Assembly (NCBI GenBank): GCA_030750665.1
Contig: JASMHR010000004.1
Span: forward strand, 1 to 46,207
Source: Candidatus Poseidoniaceae archaeon
GTDB taxonomy: Archaea > Thermoplasmatota > Poseidoniia > Poseidoniales > Poseidoniaceae
Direction of reading: 5' to 3'
Length of the DNA stretch: 46,207 nt
Shown here: in pieces, positions 39,401 through 46,207 of the stretch
Numbering within the stretch: position 1 is the first letter of the stretch
How the letters are laid out: each line of letters opens with the position of its first letter
Notes under the pieces: model-generated
Told to the model about the DNA's origin: nothing
Databases searched by the model: none
Seen by the model: only the letters and a program-made list of their open reading frames with translations
Made by a program: the position numbers and the translations under genes

Positions 39401-40185
39401 AATTCAGAGCCGCTCTTGCAAGGATGTATATCCTCAATCAATGCTCCATGATGACCCAAACGGTACGAACCCGGTCCAATCAATTGATGGATGGGTACGT
39501 GTAACGATACCCCTTTCAGGAATTCAATATCAAGTTCAGTCATGGTAGGGTCATGGTCGAGCATGATGATGCCATCGATATTGGTGAATGTGAATGGAGT
39601 GTCATCCATCTGGTTCAAGTTCCTGATCAAATGAGGCTTGATCAATCTTGGATGGGGGCGGTCATGTCGTGTTTCTATTTCCCGCAACACTTTGTCAAAT
39701 TCAATTGCTCCCGGGTCTCCATCCCACTCACCCAATACTCCCGATTGCTGCAATGATGAATGTAATGATGCCAATCTACGCGTCCTTGCTAATGGCCAAT
39801 CTCTAGTGACATCTGCATGGAGAAGTGGGAAGCCCATTGCCTTGGCATGTGTGGAAACATGTTCCTGCTCAAGGAGCAGGAGTACTCCATCGTCACTGAA
39901 TGGTCTAGATATTCGGAAATCAGCCACCAACAAATCAGCAAGGCTATTGATGGTCTGGTGATTCTCTGGATTAAGTGTGAATCCAGAATGATCTCGACCA
40001 CTTGATAAATCGAGAATGGCTTGCTTCCGTGATGCTGAAGATGGATGAAGCACAATCAGTCGTCCACCTGCCTCGTCGGCCTCGCGCAGATGATTGCTCA
40101 ACCACTCGGGAAGACATGTTCCCAGGGGTGAATGCTCGATTGACAATCGAGGCACCCTATCTTGAGGAGGCTTTTCCATACTCAT
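36457..40185 (-). CDS. addB-like: AddB-like protein with C-terminal Fe-S PD-(D/E)XK nuclease domain
   Basis: LTPSQALGCDADTVILAGVSSTAWP, RWSASRLHDWLDCPRKGWLKHQL, GRIDRIEV...HIVIREVKSIEG, CSYCPVKMSCGLD; pairs with the adjacent AddA-like gene. Confidence 0.85.
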   Translation of the reverse strand: MSMEKPPQDRVPRLSIEHSPLGTCLPEWLSNHLREADEAGGRLIVLHPSSASRKQAILDLSSGRDHSGFTLNPENHQTINSLADLLVADFRISRPFSDDGVLLLLEQEHVSTHAKAMGFPLLHADVTRDWPLARTRRLASLHSSLQQSGVLGEWDGDPGAIEFDKVLREIETRHDRPHPRLIKPHLIRNLNQMDDTPFTFTNIDGIIMLDHDPTMTELDIEFLKGVSLHVPIHQLIGPGSYRLGHHGALIEDIHPCKSGSELPLWVPDHEPQSENTRTVSLHRILLEEGSDEISSVLSLLDAKEHTAKERRTESIMVVDGDVNRDPSIWHEVLSEAGWSVQSKPSPISELSAIHSLRTMLAIGLGDESWSPERLLSHVNSGFPLSQQWLDVAPHPENPEWRPRPHSELLVEVAHGIHIRGGPYALGQWCRALAEPRFEHPWISVEERRRAREETQWWILCTAHRLCPWLDEIQQDVLAKVPSIGCSSSSPLPLPEKIGDMYGWFDGFVEMVDWVELTNLSPPSIGALRNLIEAVQRLEKTSESSEPLVGRKALEALDCLIDGINQVSLRVEDALLRVLTPSQALGCDADTVILAGVSSTAWPVTSPAVPWMELSDRLALGVERPDSPMRSARHLIRHVLHAAKEVIVMDTSVTESNPAGTHWAEILDEVGQETRFSWLNPPSYLLHAEGLMPGWKSLQVEDIGHGIGPEPLTIELLKDGGFSMQLKGPRFRDGRQAAGLSAISGGQAEQVTPGAALTRWESQVIEERNSRIPSRPSGEYLNQDEMASLVSSQDLDLLKSWTLPEDVQPPRFNEIWPIIGRPHPKKKRTPSVDIRPIRLPSTGVEVLDQRFGFSEVKPIEMRWSASRLHDWLDCPRKGWLKHQLRASEPETFEEDMDGRLRGILVHEVLALTLAEVMGFEIGAINDHEKCSNLAASRRPLAEIMSIALRHALNIAPWLARGDAVASHRRRSMLGLSLEELIEWEDDEDAPIIIGGRLGAMLRREMGLTGIGIVCMEWDMVSIDGGRAIIEIPSAPEAGDEKWRFSASGRIDRIEVLPQKHGWIREEGKEEIVPLDLDIGDHDSSLRHIVIREVKSIEGPEKKDIGKRHKAAILNEVQLALYARSWELANPGDRVVAVGVSEVGEWTNHLLELDESVLTDINDEVADIGTDISSLLHRRRGESHSDPKSVPFRAWLRHRLEISGRVVEAASRGQVNPTPSAKMCSYCPVKMSCGLDIAFKGGFS

Positions 40186-40307
40186 CGGCTCACCGGAGTC
40201 TCAGACCTGCCGGCAGGGGTTCTTGAACTATTCTCTAAACGGGTAATTTTTTTGGTAAAAAAAAATATTTTTTTTTTGCATTCTTGCCTGTTTATTGAAG
40301 TGAACGG

Positions 40308-40330
40308 CGTGTAATATTCTCAGTTACACG
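40308..40330. promoter_or_regulatory. Inverted repeat CGTGTAA-(9 nt)-TTACACG in the TFB/AddB-like divergent intergenic region
   Basis: Direct reading; just downstream of an A/T-homopolymer tract (approx. 40247..40278). Confidence 0.65.
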
Positions 40331-40373
40331 TTACGCGTATTGGGAATATTGGGATTCTGATTTTGTCCATGAG

Positions 40374-40388
40374 ACCTCCTATGGAGGT
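40374..40388. promoter_or_regulatory. Inverted repeat ACCTCC-TAT-GGAGGT
   Basis: 6-bp arms, 3-nt loop, in the same intergenic region. Confidence 0.6.
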
Positions 40389-40577
40389 AAGAAAAACGGC
40401 CTTGGGACCGAAACATTTTTAGACTACCGGCAACACGCTCTAAATCTCCGCTGGAATGAGGTACTGCGAGATGACATGATGATGAGACCCTGCGTTCAGA
40501 ACTACACCAATATCTTGGACAATTGTCTCACCATCATAACTCAAATCAATCTCATGCGGGGAAAGGAGTGTAATACA

Positions 40578-41588
40578 ATGAACGAAAAATGTGATGAATG
40601 TAATAGCGAAGTAAAAGAAGACCCGGAAACCGGTGAACTCTTGTGTAAAGATTGCGGGCTGGTGATGAACGATTCTGTTCTTGAGCAAGATGGCGGGAAT
40701 ATGCTCCATGGGGATAACGCTCAATCTGAAACTGCGAAGAACTCCCGTATTAAGGATACTGAATTGGAGGGTACAACATTCATTCCCGATGATGTCAAAG
40801 GCGGTGCGGCAAGGGGGCTTTGGAGAAGACTCATCAAGCATCAAGCCCGTGGCAGAAGAGGACGTAAAGTATTCGCCGATGATGTGATGGAACAAGTCAA
40901 GGCCCTTGGACTGGGAAGAGATGTAGAAATTGCTGTGAAGATCGTAGTGAAAGCTACGTTGGTTGCACAGACGGATGAGGCAGAATTTCAGCAAAATCTT
41001 GGAAAACTCCCCCTCAATGAAATCCGTATGGTGAAGAATGCTCAGAGAACTGATAGAGAAAGGGTCGCAGCAATCGCCGCTGTAATGACCGCTGCCAATT
41101 TCAATATGATAGTGCAATGTAGATTGACTCCCTTCATCTCACGTTGGGGCATCAAAAGGTCTGATTGCAATGAGATGGCTAAGAGGATGAAGGCTAGAAT
41201 CGTCAGGATGAGGGCGCTCGGACGCATCAACATCTCTACCTGTATGCGCCCTTCAGCACGTAGAAAGGCCAATCTCGATGAGGCGATGAAGAAGATGAGA
41301 TGCGGTCTTGTCGAGAACAGTTCTCTCAATGAAACCCAGGTCAGAGGTGTCATTTCTGGTTGTGTCAAGATGCTCATATACTTGGGTGAACCAGAATGTG
41401 ACAGTGCCACACCCAACGAAAGAGCTGACATGTTGGTGGCCTCTGTGGCAAAGGAAGTCTCCAAGCGACTTGGACTGACCGGAATCAACACTTGCATCGC
41501 TAACAGCCTAGAACTATCAACAGGAGGCGTATGTCAAAGACACAAAGTCCTCAGAAAGCTGTTCAAGAACGAAGATGATGGGCTCTGA
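40578..41588 (+). CDS. Divergent transcription initiation factor B (TFB) paralogue (ORF extends to 40476; ATG 40578 preferred)
   Basis: Zinc ribbon CDECNSEVKEDPETGELLCKDCGLVMNDS; helical cyclin-like C-terminal part ending GGVCQRHKVLRKLFK; GAAAGGAG upstream of 40578. Confidence 0.82.
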   Translation: MNEKCDECNSEVKEDPETGELLCKDCGLVMNDSVLEQDGGNMLHGDNAQSETAKNSRIKDTELEGTTFIPDDVKGGAARGLWRRLIKHQARGRRGRKVFADDVMEQVKALGLGRDVEIAVKIVVKATLVAQTDEAEFQQNLGKLPLNEIRMVKNAQRTDRERVAAIAAVMTAANFNMIVQCRLTPFISRWGIKRSDCNEMAKRMKARIVRMRALGRINISTCMRPSARRKANLDEAMKKMRCGLVENSSLNETQVRGVISGCVKMLIYLGEPECDSATPNERADMLVASVAKEVSKRLGLTGINTCIANSLELSTGGVCQRHKVLRKLFKNEDDGL

Positions 41589-41627
41589 ATCCACTCACCT
41601 TCAAGAAGTGGGTCCACTCCCCTCTGA

Positions 41628-42731
41628 ATGATGCGTGCCGCTTTCTGCTTGCTGACAATAGTGATGCTCTGCAGCCCGATGTTCTCTGCTTCAGCAGAAG
41701 AAATGGCCCCACAAGTAGAGGAGGTTGGCCCCCTGATCGTGATGGGCGGATATAATGTCACTGAATCCCATACCAATAGCATCCTCCTGCATTCTTCCAA
41801 CAACTCCATCCTTGCAGAGGATTACACAGCCACATGGTGTGAGAACTGCGTCGCTGCTGAACACGCACTCGATGAAGTCGCTGAGTCATACAACGTAACT
41901 CAATTCCACTTTCATCCAGAGATTGATGGTCAAGACCCATTTGGTACTGCAGAAGGAGATGATTGGTGGGAACGAAGATATGGTGATCGCTTAGCACCAA
42001 CCATTATTTTCCATGGAAAATCGAAACATATCGGGTCTGCGGCTAAGATTAAGAATACCTTGGTTGAAGATTATTCAATCTCTACAGATACTCAATATTC
42101 CTATGGAGAGGGTGAACTCGAATACTCATGGGCGCCACAGAATGGTGGGGGGGTGGTTCATTGGAATCTGACTCCAACAACAGATGGAGGAGGATTGTTT
42201 CCCGAACATTCTGGATATACTCATCAATTCCACGCATTCATGATCGAGGAAAGTGCCTATTTTCCTGAAGGCACCAATGGAATGGAGAATTACACAAATA
42301 TCGTAAGCCAGATTTCATTTCTTGGGAATTCAGACTCTGGCCAGTCAACCATTTCTGTGCCGACTGCCTATGATGGAAATGATATGCAGATATTTCTAGT
42401 TCTAGAACTGATTCCTCCTACTAGCGATGGCGTCTCACTGGTTGATCAAAAGGATGAGTCTCAAGTTATTCTGTACTCAAGTATTGGCGTTGGTAGCGGA
42501 GTGATTCTAGTACTTGGAGTCATTCTATTCCTTAGAAAAGGCTCAGCAGAACTGGATACTGAAATAATGAGTGCCCCGGTTAATGAGCCTACTGCCGCTG
42601 TTCTTCCTGCAGGTGCTGAAGAACGTACTGCCCAACAACTGGCTTATGAAAAGCAAATGGTGGATTCAGGTTGGGATCCTGTACAGGCTCGACAATATGC
42701 TGACCAACAGTTCACGAACAAAGCATCGTGA
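41628..42731 (+). CDS. Secreted/membrane thioredoxin-fold protein with C-terminal TM and short cytoplasmic tail
   Basis: Signal-like N-terminus, ATWCENCVAAEHALDEVAESYNV (CxxC), RLAPTIIF cis-Pro region, TM VILYSSIGVGSGVILVLGVILFL. Confidence 0.8.
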   Translation: MMRAAFCLLTIVMLCSPMFSASAEEMAPQVEEVGPLIVMGGYNVTESHTNSILLHSSNNSILAEDYTATWCENCVAAEHALDEVAESYNVTQFHFHPEIDGQDPFGTAEGDDWWERRYGDRLAPTIIFHGKSKHIGSAAKIKNTLVEDYSISTDTQYSYGEGELEYSWAPQNGGGVVHWNLTPTTDGGGLFPEHSGYTHQFHAFMIEESAYFPEGTNGMENYTNIVSQISFLGNSDSGQSTISVPTAYDGNDMQIFLVLELIPPTSDGVSLVDQKDESQVILYSSIGVGSGVILVLGVILFLRKGSAELDTEIMSAPVNEPTAAVLPAGAEERTAQQLAYEKQMVDSGWDPVQARQYADQQFTNKAS

Positions 42732-42732
42732 G

Positions 42733-43770
42733 TCAGGACTCATCCAATTCAGTAAATGCACCTATCGCTAGTTCGATTCCTGCATCATCAACATCGAGAT
42801 GAGCGACTGCCCTGAGACGATGTGAATCGGTGGCAAACATATCTACACCTCTTGCAGCCAGTGCATCTACCACTTCTGCTCCCGAAAAGCGATTCTCATC
42901 AACATCAATGTAAACCATATTGGTCTGAACTGTTTCCATTTCTACCGAGAAACTCTGCATTTCATTCAATGCAGATGCCAGTCTCTTAATCCTGGCATGG
43001 TCATCAGCCAGCCGCTCGATATTATTCTCCAATGCGAATTTTCCAGCAGCAGCTAATATTCCAGCTTGACGCATTCCCCCTCCAAACATCTTCCGCCATC
43101 GATGAGCAGTATCGATGAAATCTTGACTCCCAATCAATAGCGAACCTACCGGAGCTCCAAGGCCTTTTGATAAGCAAATCGAAATGGAGTCACAATCTCT
43201 CACCATCCTTTCAGCATCAATACCAGTATGTACCGTGGCATTGAACAATCTCGCCCCATCCATATGCACAGCACAATCTCGCTCATGAGCGACTTGGGCC
43301 ACGGCATCTATTGACTCCTGCTCCCAACAAACTCCTCCTCCCCTATTTGCAGTATTCTCAAGACAAACCAGTGAAGCATCAGGATAATGTGACTGTGAGC
43401 CTGCGGCTTTACGAATGGCTGCAGCAACTTGTCGTGAAGACATCGCCCCATTAACACCCTCTAGCAATCTGATTGAACAACCAGCCAGTGCTGCATAACC
43501 ACCGCCTTCATAGTAATAGATATGGCTCTCAGCTTCGGCAATTATCTCGTCTCCTGGACTGGTGTGTGTCTTGATGGCTACAGCATTTGACATCGTCCCA
43601 CTAGGGACAAATAGTGCTGCTTCCTTACCCAGTAATCTCGCACCCATTTCCTGCAATTCCAAAACTGTAGGGTCGTCTCCAAGAACATCATCGCCTACCT
43701 CGGCCACTTTCATCACTTCACGCATCGCTGCAGTTGGACGGCTGACTGTGTCGCTCCTGAGGTCGACCAT
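42733..43770 (-). CDS. ltaE: Low-specificity L-threonine aldolase
   Basis: VDLRSDTVSRPTAAMREVM, GDDVLGDDPTVLELQEMGA, LFVPSGTMSNAVAIKTH, CLENTANRGGGVCW, HMDGARLFNATV, LSKGLGAPVGSLLIG. Confidence 0.95.
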   Translation of the reverse strand: MVDLRSDTVSRPTAAMREVMKVAEVGDDVLGDDPTVLELQEMGARLLGKEAALFVPSGTMSNAVAIKTHTSPGDEIIAEAESHIYYYEGGGYAALAGCSIRLLEGVNGAMSSRQVAAAIRKAAGSQSHYPDASLVCLENTANRGGGVCWEQESIDAVAQVAHERDCAVHMDGARLFNATVHTGIDAERMVRDCDSISICLSKGLGAPVGSLLIGSQDFIDTAHRWRKMFGGGMRQAGILAAAGKFALENNIERLADDHARIKRLASALNEMQSFSVEMETVQTNMVYIDVDENRFSGAEVVDALAARGVDMFATDSHRLRAVAHLDVDDAGIELAIGAFTELDES

Positions 43771-43809
43771 GAAGAGCCCAGCAGTGTTTCAGGCATAGCC
43801 TCTTTCATC

Positions 43810-44262
43810 TCAAAGCAACTTGAGATGTCCCGTAAGAGATGCTAGTTCATCAGCCCCCGCTGGTCCAATCGCACCCACTGTCAAGGAACCTGAAGGAATC
43901 TGGGTTCTTCCTGCATCATGGACCTTGCAAACTGGAGCACCATTCTGTTCAGCCTGATGAAGAATGCCTTCAATCTCAGAAGAGTCAGTTGCTTTGAGCA
44001 CAACTTTACATTGGCCCTGGGACCGCCACATCTCAAAGAGTGCGGGTGTTTTCTCTATTGCATTCAATGCTGCGATGACCGCAGCATGACCTACCTGAGC
44101 TGCTATTTTCCCTTTGCCCATTTTCAATCCATGATTGACAATGCAGACCATTTTGACCTCTCCTATTTCACGAGTGGATTCCATTCCCGGCAAAGGAGGG
44201 GCTGTGAGCCTATGCAACCATGAACGCAAACCCATGATGGCCTCGAATGAGTGCAAGTGCAT
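43810..44262 (-). CDS. pth2: Peptidyl-tRNA hydrolase Pth2, copy 1 (N-terminal extension or internal start)
   Basis: MVCIVNHGLKMGKGKIAAQVGHAAVIA, DAGRTQIPSGSLTVGAIGPA. Confidence 0.88.
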   Translation of the reverse strand: MHLHSFEAIMGLRSWLHRLTAPPLPGMESTREIGEVKMVCIVNHGLKMGKGKIAAQVGHAAVIAALNAIEKTPALFEMWRSQGQCKVVLKATDSSEIEGILHQAEQNGAPVCKVHDAGRTQIPSGSLTVGAIGPAGADELASLTGHLKLL

Positions 44263-44341
44263 GAAAGAGGCGGTCTACATAGGGATTGAAAAAGCAAGAT
44301 TGTGGTCGCTTGATCAGTCAAGGACCTTCTGAGGTGATTTA

Positions 44342-45541
44342 GTGAAACCTAAACTGGATGCAATGATGGATGAACATCGAAAAATTGGGGTGGACAGAAG
44401 TATTGCTAGTAGCGCAGGTCGAAGAATTACTTTGGTTGGAGCATTGGTGAACCTACTATTGACGGTTGGAAAAGCAATTGTTGGAATCATCGCCAACTCG
44501 GCTGCTTTGATTGCAGATGCTGCACATTCTGCATCGGATCTTGTTTCTGATTTTGTGGTATGGATCGCTATCTTGCTGGGTAGCAGAGAGGCTGATGATA
44601 ATCATCCATACGGCCATCGAAGATTTGAGACGATTGCAACTTTGGCCGTAGCCATCTTAATCCTCGGGACCGCAATGTTTGTGATTATGGAATCTCTTAC
44701 TCGGATGGAGGCAGGGGATGTCAATACACCTACTTCATTGGCTTTGTATGTGGCATTTGGAGCAATAATCGTCAAAGAAGTTCTATTCCATATTACAATC
44801 AAAGTTGGGAAGACTCACGGCATTCCATTGATTATCGCCAATGCTCACCATCATCGCTCAGATGCACTGACTTCAGTCGCTGCCTTGATTGGAATTGCTG
44901 GTACAATGTATGGATATGCCTCATTGGACCTGATTGCTGCACTTGTCATTGGATTGATATTGTTGAGAGTAGCAGTAAGGATGGGGTGGGAATCAATTCT
45001 TGAAATCAGTGATATTGGAGTAGATGCAGAAACTTCTGCAATAATTCAAGAACTCATCATCAATGAACCCGACGTTGTTGCTCTTCACTTACTGAAAACC
45101 AGACATATCGGCGGTGAAATCCTTTGTGAGGTACATATCCAGGTTCCACCAAGAGTCACTGTCTCGGCAGGCCATCAGATGGCTGAACGGGTACGATTGG
45201 CAATAATCAGTGCCGTACCTAGAGTTGCTGAAGTCACAGTCCATGTTGACCCAGAAGATGATGAAGAGGGAACCACTATTCTAGCGACCAGGCAGGAACT
45301 GTTACAAGAAATCGATCATATCCTCAAAAAATTCCCCTCAGTCAAACTAGTCAGTGAACCTCTCTTGCACATGTTGTTTGATGGATGTGAGGTAGTATTG
45401 GCTCCCTACATCAGTGGCTCTGTAGAGGAAGTTGTTTCCACTGCCGTAGAATTGAAGCGAAGACTCGAAGAAAGAGACAATTTCGTGAAAGCAACAGTGC
45501 ATCAACGTCTATCGGTTGATGGCCTGGATTCTGAGGAATGA
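44342..45541 (+). CDS. Cation diffusion facilitator family transporter
   Basis: ADAAHSASDLVSDFVVWIAILLGSREADDNHPYGHRRFETIATL; NAHHHRSDALTSVAALIG. Confidence 0.94.
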   Translation: MKPKLDAMMDEHRKIGVDRSIASSAGRRITLVGALVNLLLTVGKAIVGIIANSAALIADAAHSASDLVSDFVVWIAILLGSREADDNHPYGHRRFETIATLAVAILILGTAMFVIMESLTRMEAGDVNTPTSLALYVAFGAIIVKEVLFHITIKVGKTHGIPLIIANAHHHRSDALTSVAALIGIAGTMYGYASLDLIAALVIGLILLRVAVRMGWESILEISDIGVDAETSAIIQELIINEPDVVALHLLKTRHIGGEILCEVHIQVPPRVTVSAGHQMAERVRLAIISAVPRVAEVTVHVDPEDDEEGTTILATRQELLQEIDHILKKFPSVKLVSEPLLHMLFDGCEVVLAPYISGSVEEVVSTAVELKRRLEERDNFVKATVHQRLSVDGLDSEE

Positions 45542-45543
45542 AA

Positions 45544-45906
45544 TCACTTCATTAAAGGTAGACTTGAAGTTAAGGCATCGATATCCTGCCGAGGACCCGG
45601 GCCTATTGCAAGACAGGTCACTGTACCTGCAGGAATCTCGGTATGACCAGCATCGGTAATCATCTCAGTAACAAGTTCCATCGCTCTCGCTTCACCATAA
45701 AGTCGCTTCAATGCATCGAGGTTGGAAACCACACAAACAATTTTCCTCGCACCAGAAGTATTCCAATTCTCCAGAAGTCTAGGTGCGACACGTTTAGCGG
45801 TAAGTGCACATTTGACTGCAGCATGTGCTGCCTGCGCTGCAAATTTCCCTTTTGACAGACTGAGGTCCGCTCTGGCCACAATGACCATCGTGGACTCGGT
45901 AGTCAT
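45544..45906 (-). CDS. pth2: Peptidyl-tRNA hydrolase Pth2-like, copy 2 (ATG 45906 preferred; ORF track starts at 45927)
   Basis: MVIVARADLSLSKGKFAAQAAHAAVKCAL, DAGHTEIPAGTVTCLAIGP. Confidence 0.88.
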   Translation of the reverse strand: MTTESTMVIVARADLSLSKGKFAAQAAHAAVKCALTAKRVAPRLLENWNTSGARKIVCVVSNLDALKRLYGEARAMELVTEMITDAGHTEIPAGTVTCLAIGPGPRQDIDALTSSLPLMK

Positions 45907-45910
45907 CGAA

Positions 45911-46094
45911 TCACACTGCCGAAACATCGCTTCGCAGATGTGACTTGGATCTGATGAAATTCAACTCCGGTGTCCTGTTCAAGATTGGTGCCAGCCACAA
46001 AGCGAAGGTGACATTACCCAAAGCATGTAGAATATCGTAAGACAATCCAGTAAACAGATATTGAAAGTAAGTGGAGAAGGAAGCCCCACCATGG
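45911..46094 (-). CDS. 3' fragment of an ECF-transporter S-component-like membrane protein (5' part missing)
   Basis: Reverse strand reads GGASFSTYFQYLFTGLSYDILHALGNVTFALWLAPILNRTPELNFIRSKSHLRSDVSAV*; stop lies 4 bp before the Pth2 copy 2 start. Confidence 0.5.
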
Positions 46095-46097
46095 AAG

Positions 46098-46207
46098 ATG
46101 TATAACGAAACCCTCGGTCAGATTCACGCCGTGTTAATGTTTGTGATGTTTAACCTTACATTCTTAGTCATGTTCTACCCTGGGACCCTCGGAATGAACC
46201 GGCGCGT
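46098..46207 (+). CDS. Fragment of cytochrome c oxidase (heme-copper oxidase) subunit I, truncated at both sides
   Basis: MYNETLGQIHAVLMFVMFNLTFLVMFYPGTLGMNRR, matching the well-known subunit I segment MYNExLGKIHFWLxFIGFNLTFFPMHFLGLxGMPRR. Confidence 0.7.
   Translation, partial: MYNETLGQIHAVLMFVMFNLTFLVMFYPGTLGMNRR

Noticed and set aside
40206-40217. 12-bp palindrome CCTGCCGGCAGG upstream of the AddB-like gene
   Set aside because: Short and GC-only core; could be an operator but too weak alone to report as a feature.
1-46207. CRISPR array, rRNA, transposase or integrase
   Set aside because: No regularly spaced repeats, rRNA-like sequence or mobile-element ORFs seen on either strand.

Overview
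Gene-dense ~46 kb window that reads as planktonic archaeal DNA. The archaeal signature is a TFB-type transcription factor, an archaeosine-type radical SAM enzyme, Pth2 peptidyl-tRNA hydrolases and an Obg/YchF-like GTPase. The mix with bacterial-type metabolic genes (MaeB-PTA malic enzyme, PabB-PabA fusion, GST-like protein) suggests a Marine Group II/III-like euryarchaeote; that assignment is inference, not demonstrated. I recognise about 31 likely CDSs plus two truncated ones at the right edge, and no convincing tRNA, rRNA or CRISPR. Most notable points: (i) an AddA/AddB-like helicase-nuclease pair with a TTGA start/stop overlap, in which BOTH proteins seem to carry a Cys-framed (putative Fe-S) PD-(D/E)XK nuclease domain; (ii) a heme-copper-oxidase-subunit-I-like membrane protein that appears to have lost metal ligands and gained two EF-hands and a SAP-like tail, with a perfect hairpin upstream of its operon; (iii) a compact FGE-like/TM protein with no ATG/GTG/TTG start at its natural N-terminus (CTG start, frameshift or homopolymer error); (iv) a 2778-aa secreted beta-propeller protein; (v) a probable chimeric junction near 46,090, where an ECF-transporter-like fragment (minus) abuts a cytochrome oxidase subunit I fragment (plus); (vi) a 43-bp imperfect repeat flanking an EF-hand gene, and a 20-bp perfect palindrome after pyruvate kinase; (vii) two Pth2 paralogues flanking a CDF transporter. 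All homology calls come from reading motifs by eye; no database search was run.
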